Under the pieces are notes generated by a model that ran no database searches, was not told the origin of the DNA, and saw only the letters and a program-made list of their open reading frames with translations. Below are positions 1-7,751 of a stretch of DNA of 64,000 nucleotides, in pieces. Numbering within the stretch: the stretch's first letter is position 1; every line of letters starts with the position of its first letter. The stretch is taken from positions 1 through 64,000 of the forward strand of contig NZ_JBBHZZ010000011.1 in the NCBI RefSeq assembly GCF_037482405.1, written 5' to 3'. This stretch comes from Pseudokineococcus marinus (GTDB lineage: Bacteria > Actinomycetota > Actinomycetes > Actinomycetales > Quadrisphaeraceae). The position numbers and the translations under genes were made by a program.

Positions 1-1138
1 GGCCGGCGGCGGCGGTGCCGGCGGCGCCGCCGGTCACGACGGCGGTGGCCAGCCACGCCTGGCTCTCCCCGCGCCGCCCCTCGGGGGCGACCGCGTCCAC
101 GAGGGCCTGCTGGACGATGAGCGCGGGGGCGATGCACAGGCCGGTGAGGAAGAGGACCGGCAGCAGCAGGGGCAGCGGCGCCCCGGCGCCGACGACGACG
201 GCCACGCCCGCCAGCCCGGCGGTGAAGGCCGCGAGCAGCGCCGGGAGGCGCCGCCGCTCGTCCCCGGAGTGGGGCAGCAGGCCGTACAGCAGGCCCCCGA
301 GGACGCTGCCGCCGGCGATCGAGGCCAGCAGCACCCCGAGCCGCGACTCGTCGCCGAGGACGGCGCGCGCCGTCGCGGCCATCGAGGTGTCCACGAAGCC
401 GAACGCCACGGCCATGGCGAGCCCGACGGCCAGCACGGCGACGAGCGGCGGGGTGAGGACGCGCGAGGCCCGCCGCAGCGGGTCGGCGTCGACCACCGCC
501 CCCAGCGCGCCGTCGAGGGCGGCGGTGCGCTCGGGCGGGCGGCGCGCGGGCCCGCTCGCGGCGTACGCGAGACCGCCGACGGCGTGGACGACGGCGGTGA
601 CGAGCAGCGGCCCCGCGGGCGGCAGGTGCAGCAGGAGCGACAGCAGGAGGGGGCCGCCGACGAAGACGGCCTCCACGGCCGACGCGTCGAGCGCGTACCC
701 GGTGCGCCACAGCCGCTCCGGCAGGACCGACCGCCACGACAGCCGCATGGCCGAGCTGATCGGCGGGGCCGTGGCGCCGGCGACGACGACGAGCACGAGC
801 AGCAGGGCGAGCGGGGCGAGGGCCTCGGCCGCGAGCGCGAAGGCGGCGAGCAGCACCGCGCTGACGAGGACGGTCGGGGCGACGACGCGCGCCTGGCCGT
901 GGCGGTCGATGAGGCGGCCCCACAGCGGCGAGCCGACGCCGATGCCGACGGCGTAGCCGGCGGTGACGAGGCCCGCGGCGGAGAACGACCCCCGCGTCTC
1001 CTCGACGAGCAGCAGCGTCCCGAACGGCACCATGGAGATCGGGAGCCGGGCCACCACGGCCGCGGCGAAGGGCCGCACGGCGGAGCCGGTGCGCAGGACC
1101 TCGAGGTAGGCCCCGAGGCCTCCGGCACCGCTCGTCAC
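1..1138 (-). CDS. MFS transporter (3' end outside window)
   Basis: Polytopic membrane protein of the major facilitator superfamily, probably an efflux permease; substrate unknown. Reading leftward from a GTG at 1138 gives a hydrophobic protein with many Leu/Val/Ala helices, a GSPLWGRLIDRHGQARV stretch fitting the MFS loop 2-3 signature (about residues 54-70) and Gly-rich helices to the window edge, so at least 379 residues are present and the C-terminus is missing. The start is supported by a TAGGGT hexamer (1145-1150, minus strand) six bases upstream with no Shine-Dalgarno, the leaderless pattern seen at many genes here. Longer open frames over the same DNA are Arg/Pro/Ser-rich shadows. Family assignment is fairly sure, transport role inferred. 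Confidence 0.8.
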   Translation of the reverse strand, partial: MTSGAGGLGAYLEVLRTGSAVRPFAAAVVARLPISMVPFGTLLLVEETRGSFSAAGLVTAGYAVGIGVGSPLWGRLIDRHGQARVVAPTVLVSAVLLAAFALAAEALAPLALLLVLVVVAGATAPPISSAMRLSWRSVLPERLWRTGYALDASAVEAVFVGGPLLLSLLLHLPPAGPLLVTAVVHAVGGLAYAASGPARRPPERTAALDGALGAVVDADPLRRASRVLTPPLVAVLAVGLAMAVAFGFVDTSMAATARAVLGDESRLGVLLASIAGGSVLGGLLYGLLPHSGDERRRLPALLAAFTAGLAGVAVVVGAGAPLPLLLPVLFLTGLCIAPALIVQQALVDAVAPEGRRGESQAWLATAVVTGGAAGTAAAG

Positions 1139-1204
1139 CCGCCGACCCTACGAGGTCCGCGGGGGACGCCCGCCCGCGTCGCCGCGGGCCCCGGGGCTCC
1201 CGTC

Positions 1205-1621
1205 TCAGGCCCGCGCGGGGCCCTCGCCCGGGCGGGCGTCGAGGTGGAACCACACGACCTTGCCCCCGGGCGCCCGTCGGACGCCCCAGGCGGTGGCGAG
1301 CGCCTCCACGAGGGCGAGGCCACGACCGCCGGTGGCGGACGCCGACGCCGGCCGCACCAGCGGCTCGAGCTCGTCGGCCAGGTCGTCGGCCACCTCGACC
1401 CGGACGCCGCCGGAGGCGACGACCACGGCCATCGACGCGGCGCCGCCGCCGTGGACCAGGGCGTTGGTGACGAGCTCGCTGACGAGCAGCTCGGCGACGT
1501 CGGCGACGTCCTCGTGCCAGCCCGCTCCGCCGCAGCAGCCCACGACGACCCGCCGCGCCCCGCGGACGTCCACCGGCGGGCAGCGGACGACGACCTCCCG
1601 GACCGGTGCTCCGTGCTCCAC
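1205..1621 (-). CDS. RsbW-like ATP-binding serine kinase / anti-sigma factor
   Basis: 138-residue single-domain protein of the GHKL fold (HATPase_c_2), the family of anti-sigma-factor kinases such as RsbW/SpoIIAB that actinobacteria carry in many copies. The N box is visible as ELLVSELVTNALVHGGG and the glycine box as GGRGLALVEAL, with the usual spacing between them. It stands alone: no sigma factor or anti-anti-sigma partner is adjacent, although a PP2C/SpoIIE-type phosphatase lies 15 kb away and could in principle work in the same partner-switching logic. Start is a GTG preceded by a purine-rich GGGGGA a few bases upstream. The specific target is unknown. Confidence 0.85.
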   Translation of the reverse strand: MEHGAPVREVVVRCPPVDVRGARRVVVGCCGGAGWHEDVADVAELLVSELVTNALVHGGGAASMAVVVASGGVRVEVADDLADELEPLVRPASASATGGRGLALVEALATAWGVRRAPGGKVVWFHLDARPGEGPARA

Positions 1622-1745
1622 GGCGTCCCCCCGACCTCGCGGTCCCCTCCGGCGAGCAGCCCCGCTCGCAGGAGGTCTTCGCGGCCGACAGCGCCGTGGA
1701 TGGGGGGCACCGGGCGCTGCTCCGGCCGGGTGAGCGCCCGGCGGG

Positions 1746-1961
1746 TCAGATCTTGGAGAGCCGCCGGTCGTTGCCGACGCGCACGGGGCCCTGCGCGAAG
1801 CGGACGGTGACGGCGACGTCGCCCTCGGTCGACACCACCCGTCCGATGCCGTGGACGTCGTGGTTCACCCGGTCGTCGACCGCGTAGGTCTCGACCGGCG
1901 CCGCGACGCGCTCCGCGAAGGGGCTCGTCCTGAGGTGGCGCCGGGGCGCGGAGTTGGCCAT
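1746..1961 (-). CDS. Small CarD/KOW-like conserved protein
   Basis: 71 residues from the ATG at 1961; a longer upstream extension exists in frame but is Arg/Ala-rich and not protein-like. The core reads YAVDDRVNHDVHGIGRVVSTEGDVAVTVRFAQGPVRVGNDRRLSKI, a small beta-barrel of the kind found at the start of CarD/TRCF RNA-polymerase interaction domains and in a family of short actinobacterial proteins. It lacks the C-terminal DNA-binding helices of real CarD, so a role in transcription is only a possibility. Expressed alone on the minus strand, divergent from the small basic protein at 2280. Confidence 0.65.
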   Translation of the reverse strand: MANSAPRRHLRTSPFAERVAAPVETYAVDDRVNHDVHGIGRVVSTEGDVAVTVRFAQGPVRVGNDRRLSKI

Positions 1962-2279
1962 GCACCCAGTGTCACCCCGATCCGGCCGAGTCGCGGACAT
2001 CGCGCACGCACCGCTGCGGGCGGTGACCGGCGCGAGCCCGGCAGCCGGCGCCGCGGAGGGCGGGCGGGCGCCGCGTGCCACACTCGCGGGGCCGGCCGAC
2101 GACGAGGTCAGGGGACGAGCGCGCGCTCGGGCCGGCGGTGCGGGTCCGCGCGGCGCCTCCGGCGCCGTCGCCCGTCAGCGAGCCGCCGGGGCGACGCCCC
2201 ACCGCGGCCGCGCACGCCGCCGCGCCCACCGCGCGGCGCACCGGCCCGCCCCGGGCGGGCCCCTCGCCGAGGAGCAGCG
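1962..2279. other. Divergent intergenic region without a gene
   Basis: 318 bases between the divergent starts at 1961 and 2280. Open frames crossing it are Arg/Ala/Gly-rich in every frame and look non-coding. The right end holds a GAGGAG Shine-Dalgarno about six bases before the ATG at 2280. I see no clear terminator hairpin or operator; a promoter for each gene must lie here but I cannot place it. Confidence 0.5.
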
Positions 2280-2405
2280 ATGAGCAAGAACAAGGGTGGC
2301 CGCGAGGCCCGCAAGCCCAAGCAGGAGAAGCCGAAGGCGACCGCCGAGAAGGCGCTCGACTCGGCGGTCTCGTCGATCAGGAAGCCGGCGCGACCGGGTC
2401 GCTGA
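2280..2405 (+). CDS. Small Lys-rich basic protein
   Basis: 41-residue protein starting MSKNKGGREARKPKQEKPK and ending RKPARPGR. It begins at an ATG with a well-spaced GAGGAG ribosome-binding site. Lysine is otherwise rare in this genome's proteins and is coded here by AAG throughout, which argues for real coding. Similar short Lys/Arg/Pro-rich proteins are common in actinobacteria and are usually unannotated; binding to nucleic acid is a guess from charge only. It precedes the ferredoxin reductase by 40 bases, but that gene has its own promoter-like hexamer. Confidence 0.6.
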   Translation: MSKNKGGREARKPKQEKPKATAEKALDSAVSSIRKPARPGR

Positions 2406-2445
2406 CCCGCCCCGCGGCGGGGCCCCCGGTGGCAGGATCGACGGC

Positions 2446-3885
2446 GTGAGCAGTGACGCCGCGACCCGCCCGGGGGAGCCCGCCGCGGGCCCGGACCGCC
2501 CGCCCCTTCGGGTCGCGGTCGTGGGCTCGGGACCGGCGGGCGTCCACACCGCCGGCGCCCTCGTGGCCGCCGGGCTCGAGCGAGGCGTGCGCGTCGACGT
2601 CCTCGAGCGGCTCCCCGTGCCGTTCGGCCTCGTCCGCTACGGCGTCTCGCCGGACCACCCCGACATGAAGGCGGTCACGGCGACGCTGGCCGAGGTCCTC
2701 GACCACCCCGACGTCCGGCTCGTGGCCAACGTGGAGGTGGGCCGCGACGTCACCCTCGAGGAGCTGCGGGCGGCCTACGACGCCGTCGTGCTCGCCACCG
2801 GGTCGAGCACCGACGCCCCGCTGGACCTCCCCGGCGCCGACCTGCCCGGGTGCTGGGGCGCCAGCGAGGTCGTCGCCTGGTACCAGGGGCACCCCGAAGC
2901 CCCGCGCCACTGGGACCTCTCGGCCCGGGAGGTGGCCGTGCTCGGCGTCGGCAACGTCGCGCTCGACGTCGCCCGCGTGCTCGCCCGCCCGGCCGAGGAC
3001 CTCCTCGCCACCGAGGTCCCGGCCGCCGTGCACGCCGACCTGGCGGCCTCCCGCCTCACCGACGTCCACGTCGTCGGCCGCCGGGGGCCCGAGCACGCGC
3101 GCTTCTCGCCGCTGGAGCTGCGCGAGCTCGGCGCGGTCCCCGGCGTCGACGTCGTCGTCGACCCCGCCGACCTCGTCCTGGCGCCGGAGGCCGTCGACCA
3201 CCTCGCCGGCGACCGCCGCGCCCGGCAGGTCGTGGACGCCCTCGCCTCCTTCGCCGAGCGGGGCACGACCGGCGCCCCGCGCCGGGTGCACCTGCGCTTC
3301 GCGCGCACGCCCGTCGAGGTGCTGGGCCGCGACGCCGGCCGCATCACGGGACTGCGCACCCGCCGGGCGCACGCGGGCGCGGCGGGCGTCGTGGAGGACC
3401 TCCCGGTCCAGGCCGTGTACCGCGCCGTCGGCTACCGCAGCCGTCCCGTCCCCGGCGCCCCCTTCGACGACCGGCGCGGCGTCGTGCCGAACGCGGACGG
3501 CCGGGTGCTCGCCGCCGACGGCGAACCCGAGCGGGGCCTCTACGTCGTCGGCTGGCTGAAGACCGGGCCCGTCGGCCTCGTCGGCCACACCCGCAAGGAC
3601 GCGCGCGCCACGGTCGCGAGCGTCCTGGAGGACGTCGCCCGCGAGCCGGCGGCCGCGGCCCCGCCCGCCGACCCCCTCGACCTGGTCGAGCGCCTGCGCG
3701 CCGGCGGGCTGCACGTCGTCGACCTCGACGGCTGGCGCAGCGTCGACGCGGCCGAGCTGCGCGCCGGTGCCGACGCGGGGCGCCCGCGGGTCAAGCTCGT
3801 CAGCCGCGAGGACATGCTCGCCGCGGCCCGGGCAGGGGCGCCGGGGGGCACCGCGGGAGGACCGGCGGGGAGGGGGCCCTCGTGA
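2446..3885 (+). CDS. fprA: Ferredoxin/adrenodoxin-type NADP(+) reductase
   Basis: 479-residue FAD enzyme that passes electrons between NADPH and ferredoxin. The FAD-binding GxGxxG is GSGPAG at residues 27-32 and is followed by the family motif VPFGLVRYGVSPDH. A second dinucleotide motif GVGNVALDVAR begins near residue 167 (NADP). The C-terminal GWLKTGPVGLVGHTRKDA near 369 is typical of FprA/adrenodoxin reductase. The GTG start at 2446 has a CAGGAT hexamer seven bases upstream, matching the leaderless pattern; earlier in-frame codons give low-complexity sequence. Its stop overlaps the GTG of the next gene by four bases (GTGA), so the two are translationally coupled. It probably feeds a ferredoxin-dependent enzyme such as a P450; none lies in this window. 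Confidence 0.92.
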   Translation: MSSDAATRPGEPAAGPDRPPLRVAVVGSGPAGVHTAGALVAAGLERGVRVDVLERLPVPFGLVRYGVSPDHPDMKAVTATLAEVLDHPDVRLVANVEVGRDVTLEELRAAYDAVVLATGSSTDAPLDLPGADLPGCWGASEVVAWYQGHPEAPRHWDLSAREVAVLGVGNVALDVARVLARPAEDLLATEVPAAVHADLAASRLTDVHVVGRRGPEHARFSPLELRELGAVPGVDVVVDPADLVLAPEAVDHLAGDRRARQVVDALASFAERGTTGAPRRVHLRFARTPVEVLGRDAGRITGLRTRRAHAGAAGVVEDLPVQAVYRAVGYRSRPVPGAPFDDRRGVVPNADGRVLAADGEPERGLYVVGWLKTGPVGLVGHTRKDARATVASVLEDVAREPAAAAPPADPLDLVERLRAGGLHVVDLDGWRSVDAAELRAGADAGRPRVKLVSREDMLAAARAGAPGGTAGGPAGRGPS

Positions 3886-4641
3886 GGGTGGCGGTCGTCG
3901 GCGGCACCGGGCGCGTCGGTCGGCCCCTCGTCGAGGCGCTGCGCCGGGGCGGGCACGACGTCGTCGTCGCGGCGCGCTCCACGGGCGCGGACGTCGTCAC
4001 GGGCCGCGGCCTCGACGGGGCGCTGCGGGGCTGCGCGGCGGTCGTCGACGCGAGCGGTCCGTCGTGGCTGTCCACCCGCCGGGCCCGCGACCTCGAGGGC
4101 TTCTTCGCCGCGGCCGCCGACCGCGTCGGCGACGCCGCCGCCCGCGGTGGTGCCCAGCACCTCGTGGTGCTCTCGGCCGTCGGCGTCGACCGCCTGTCCG
4201 GCCCACCGCTGCTGGCGGGCAAGCGCGCCCAGGAGGAGCGAGCGCGCCGCGCGCCCCTGCGCACGACCGTCGTCCGGGCGACGCCGCCCCACGAGGCCGG
4301 CGCCGACGTCGCCGCGCTCACCCGCGAGGGGGACGGCGCCGTCGTGCCCCCGCTGCTCGTGCAGCCGCTCGCCGTCGCGGACCTCGCCGCCGAGCTCGCC
4401 CGCGTCGCCGTCGGCCCGCCGCGGGGCCTGCTCGAGGTGGCGGGCCCGCGCACCGAGGACCTCGTCGACATGGCGCGGCGGACCCTGTCAGCGCGGCGCG
4501 AGCCCCTCGAGCTGCGCGAGCTGGCGCGGCACGCCCTTCGGCGTCGAGGCCGCCGGCGAGGTCATGCTGCCCGGCCCCGGCGCCGTCCTGACGCCCACGA
4601 CCTTCGACAGCTGGCTGCTCGACGCCTGGGTGCCGGCGTGA
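3882..4641 (+). pseudogene. NAD(P)-binding NmrA/SDR-like protein, frameshifted
   Basis: Starts with a GTG overlapping the fprA stop. Residues 1-13 give VRVAVVGGTGRVG, a Rossmann dinucleotide motif, followed by a sequence typical of atypical short-chain dehydrogenases (NmrA/YwnB-like). The frame used from 3882 runs well to about 4515 (VDMARRTLSARREPLEL). The expected C-terminus (WRGTPFGVEAAGEVMLPGPG, then PTTFDSWLLDAWVPA) lies in the frame one base ahead from 4522 and stops at 4641. One extra base, or two missing, within 4505-4521 would explain this; the sequence there is a GC-alternating run prone to error. Left unshifted, the first frame stays open to 4703 as an Arg-rich tail. It is either a real decayed gene, a programmed shift or an assembly error. 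Confidence 0.7.
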
Positions 4642-4699
4642 GCGGCCCACCGGTCGCGCAGCCCGTCCGCCCGACCCGACCCGACCTCCGGAGGACGCC

Positions 4700-5587
4700 A
4701 TGACCGCCGAGCCCCGCACGAGCAGCTTCGCCTCGCCCTCCGACGGGCTGGCCGTCGCGACCTACCGCTGGGAGCCCGCGGACGGCCCGGTGCGGGGCGT
4801 CGTGCAGGTCGCGCACGGGCTCGCCGAGCACGGGCGCCGCTACGCGCGCCTGGCCACCGCTCTCGCGGACGCGGGCTTCGTCGTCGTGGCGTGCGACCAC
4901 CGCGGGCACGGCGCCTCGACGTCGGAGCAGGTGCCGCTCGGCTCCTTCGGCGCGGCGGGCGCCGCGGGCTTCGTGGGCGACGTCGTGCGGCTCGGGGAGC
5001 TGCTGCGGGACGAGCACCCCGACCTGCCGCGCTTCCTCCTCGGCCACTCCCTGGGGTCCATGGCCGCGCAGAACGCCCTCCTCGACCACGACGCGCTGTG
5101 GGCGGGCGCCGTCCTGACCGGCTCGACGGCGATCGACGGGCTCGTCGAGGTCGTCAGCGCCCTGCCCGCGGACGCCGGTCTCGAGGGCTTCAACGCGCCG
5201 TTCCCCTCCCGCACCGGCTTCGAGTGGCTGAGCCGCGACGAGGCCGAGGTGGACGCGTACGTGGCCGACCCCCTGTGCGGCTTCGCCACCGAGGACGCCG
5301 TCCTCGGGGGCGTGCTCGCGACGGCGGGCCGGACGGCGGACCCCGAGGCGCTCGCCGGCATCCGCGACGACCTGCCCGTCCTCGTCGTCAGCGGCGACGA
5401 GGACCCGGTCGGCGGGTCCGGCGGGGCGCTCGTCCGCCGCCTGGCGGAGCGCTACCGCGACGCCGGCCTGCGCGACGTCACGCTCGAGCTGCGCCACGGC
5501 GCCCGGCACGAGGTCCTCAACGAGACCGACCGCGACGCGACGACGGCCCTCGTCGTCGACTGGCTGGTCGAGCGCGCCGCGCGCTGA
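4700..5587 (+). CDS. Alpha/beta hydrolase, monoacylglycerol-lipase-like
   Basis: 295 residues of the serine aminopeptidase/Hydrolase_4 type (PldB, monoglyceride lipase). The N-terminal VVQVAHGLAEHGRRYARLATALADAGF and the CDHRGHGAS motif are characteristic. The nucleophile elbow GHSLGS puts Ser at 117, and Asp233 (VVSGDEDPV) and His270 (RHGARHEV) complete the expected triad. No signal peptide, so probably cytoplasmic. The ATG follows a GGAGGA ribosome-binding site. Substrate is probably an acylglycerol or other ester, not determinable here. Confidence 0.88.
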   Translation: MTAEPRTSSFASPSDGLAVATYRWEPADGPVRGVVQVAHGLAEHGRRYARLATALADAGFVVVACDHRGHGASTSEQVPLGSFGAAGAAGFVGDVVRLGELLRDEHPDLPRFLLGHSLGSMAAQNALLDHDALWAGAVLTGSTAIDGLVEVVSALPADAGLEGFNAPFPSRTGFEWLSRDEAEVDAYVADPLCGFATEDAVLGGVLATAGRTADPEALAGIRDDLPVLVVSGDEDPVGGSGGALVRRLAERYRDAGLRDVTLELRHGARHEVLNETDRDATTALVVDWLVERAAR

Positions 5588-5662
5588 GCCCCGCCCCTCG
5601 CGCGCCCGTCCGTCGCGGGCGGTCCCCGGAACAGCCCGCGAGGCGCGGGTGCTGGCTCCTGC

Positions 5663-6601
5663 GTGACCGTCTACGCGCTGCACGAGAACCCCGAGTGGTG
5701 GCCTCCCTTCGCCGCGGCCTTCGACGCCGAGGGCGTGCCCGTGGAGCAGTGGCTGCTGACGGGGGCGGGTGAGCTCTCCCTCGACGACGAGCCGCCGGAG
5801 GGCGTCTTCTGGTCGCGGATGAGCGCCTCGGCCCACACCCGCGGCCACCACCTGGCGAAGGAGCAGACGAGGGCGGTGCTCTCGTGGCTCGAGGGGCACG
5901 GGCGGACGGTCGTCAACGGGCGCGGGGTGCTCGAGCTCGAGATGAGCAAGGTCGCCCAGCACGCGGCGCTGCGCGCGGCCGGGGTGGACGTGCCCCGCAC
6001 CACGGCCGTGCTCGGGCAGGACCGGCTGGTCGCCGCCGCCGAGCGCTTCGTCGCCGCCGGCGGCGGCGCGCCGTTCATCACCAAGCACGACCAGGGCGGC
6101 AAGGGCCTGGGCGTGCGGCGCTTCGACGCCGTCGAGGAGCTGCGCGACGCCCTGGCCGCCGGGGAGCTGGAGGCCCCCGCGAACGGCACGTGGCTCCTGC
6201 AGGAGCTGCTCGTCGCCGCGGAGCCCGCGGTCACGCGCACCGAGCTCGTCGACGGCGAGCACGTGTACTCGGTGCGCGTCTCGACGGCCCAGGGGTTCGA
6301 GCTGTGCCCTGCGGACGCCTGCGCGCTGCCCGGCCAGGAGCCGCTCTTCAGCCTCCGGGAGGGCTACGAGCCCCCGCAGCTGGAGGCCTACCGCCGCTTC
6401 CTCGCGGCCACGGGCACGGCCGTCGCCGGCATCGAGTCCATCGAGACCGTCGACGGGCGCGTCGTCACCTACGACGTGAACACCAACACGAACTACAACG
6501 CGGACGTCGAGGCGGTCGCCCCGCGCTCCGGCCCGCGCGAGATCGCCCGCTACCTCGGACGGCTGGAGGGCGAGCGCCGCGGCGTCCGTGCCGCCGCCTG
6601 A
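5663..6601 (+). CDS. RimK-like ATP-grasp domain protein
   Basis: 312 residues. The middle carries the ATP-grasp features: VAQHAALRAAGVDVPRTTAVLG, then FITKHDQGGKGLGVRRFD (ATP-binding Lys and flexible Gly loop), WLLQELL, and a C-terminal DVNTNTNYN where the metal-binding Glu/Asn usually sits. It resembles RimK/glutathione-synthetase-type ligases, which join an amino acid or peptide carboxylate to an amine. The N-terminus (WSRMSASAHTRGHHLAKE) fits a family that reads a cosubstrate. There are no partner genes, so the substrate is unknown. GTG start is the first plausible one in frame; no strong ribosome-binding site is seen. Confidence 0.75.
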   Translation: MTVYALHENPEWWPPFAAAFDAEGVPVEQWLLTGAGELSLDDEPPEGVFWSRMSASAHTRGHHLAKEQTRAVLSWLEGHGRTVVNGRGVLELEMSKVAQHAALRAAGVDVPRTTAVLGQDRLVAAAERFVAAGGGAPFITKHDQGGKGLGVRRFDAVEELRDALAAGELEAPANGTWLLQELLVAAEPAVTRTELVDGEHVYSVRVSTAQGFELCPADACALPGQEPLFSLREGYEPPQLEAYRRFLAATGTAVAGIESIETVDGRVVTYDVNTNTNYNADVEAVAPRSGPREIARYLGRLEGERRGVRAAA

Positions 6602-6715
6602 CGCCCACGAGGAGCACCGCGGGCGGGGGAGGTGGCGCCCGGCCGCTCAGGTCCTGGCGCGCCCGGCCGACGGGGGAGAGGACGAGCCCCCTCCCCGACC
6701 CACCAGGAGCCTCCC

Positions 6716-7660
6716 GTGCCCTACCGCCTGGTCACCCGCAGCGACTTCGACGGCCTCGTCTGCGCGGTGCTCCTGCGCCAGATCGGCCTCGTCGACGAGA
6801 TCACGTTCGTGCACCCCAAGGACGTGCAGGACGGCGTCGTCGAGATCACCGAGCGCGACGTGCTGACGAACCTCCCCTACGCCCCCCGCGCGCACCTCGT
6901 CTTCGACCACCACCACTCCGAGACCCTGCGCCTGGACGGCGAGCGCGCCAACCACGTCATCGACGCGGGCGCCCCCTCGGCCGCGCGCGTCGTCTACGAC
7001 CACTTCGGCGGCGCCGAGCGCTTCCCCGACGTCTCGCCCGAGCTCATGGACGCCGTCGACCGCGCCGACTCGGCGGCCTACGGCATCGAGGAGGTGCTCG
7101 ACCCCCGCGGCTGGACGCTGCTCAACGTCCTCATGGACAGCCGGACGGGCCTCGGCCGCTTCCGCGAGTTCCGCGTCTCCAACTACCAGCTGATGATGCA
7201 GCTGGTCGACGCCTGCAGCGCCCACCAGGACGTCGAGGAGATCCTCGCCCTGCCCGACGTCGCCGAGCGCGTCGAGCTCTACCGCTCCCAGCAGGCCCTC
7301 TCCGCGGAGCAGCTGCGCCGCTGCAGCACCCAGCGCGGCGACGTCGTCGTCGTCGACCTGCGCGGCGAGGACGTCATCCACGCCGGCAACCGCTTCGTCG
7401 TCTACGCCCTCTTCCCGACGGCGCGGGTCTCCGTCCACGTCATGTGGGGCCGCGAGAAGCTCAACACCGTGCTGGCGGTGGGCAAGTCGATCGTCGACCG
7501 CACCTCGCCCGTCGACGTCGGCGCGGTCTGCCTGCGCCACGGCGGCGGCGGCCACCAGGCCGCCGGCACCTGCCAGGTGGCGCACGAGGACGCCGAGCGC
7601 GTGCTCGCCGAGGTCGTCGACGCCGTCGGCACCGAGCGGGGGGCGCTCGTCGCCGGCTGA
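6716..7660 (+). CDS. DHH-family phosphoesterase (exopolyphosphatase-like)
   Basis: 314 residues. The DHH metal-binding motifs are present: TRSDFDG (Asp10, Asp12), FDHHHSE (64-67) and a downstream DRADS; the DHHA1-type glycine motif GGGGHQ lies at 276-281. Members hydrolyse phosphodiesters (nanoRNA, pAp, c-di-AMP breakdown products) or polyphosphate. Because a DisA cyclase is coded elsewhere in the window, a role in cyclic dinucleotide turnover is possible but unproven; this subgroup lacks the membrane and PAS parts of GdpP. The GTG start follows a CAGGAG ribosome-binding site about eight bases upstream; the longer frame upstream is low-complexity. Confidence 0.82.
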   Translation: MPYRLVTRSDFDGLVCAVLLRQIGLVDEITFVHPKDVQDGVVEITERDVLTNLPYAPRAHLVFDHHHSETLRLDGERANHVIDAGAPSAARVVYDHFGGAERFPDVSPELMDAVDRADSAAYGIEEVLDPRGWTLLNVLMDSRTGLGRFREFRVSNYQLMMQLVDACSAHQDVEEILALPDVAERVELYRSQQALSAEQLRRCSTQRGDVVVVDLRGEDVIHAGNRFVVYALFPTARVSVHVMWGREKLNTVLAVGKSIVDRTSPVDVGAVCLRHGGGGHQAAGTCQVAHEDAERVLAEVVDAVGTERGALVAG

Positions 7661-7751
7661 CGACGCCCGTGCAGCGGCCCCGGGCGGACGGAGGCGGCCG
7701 GCGACGGCCGGCTCCGTCGCGCGCCCTCGCCCGCTGGCAGGATCCGCGCCC

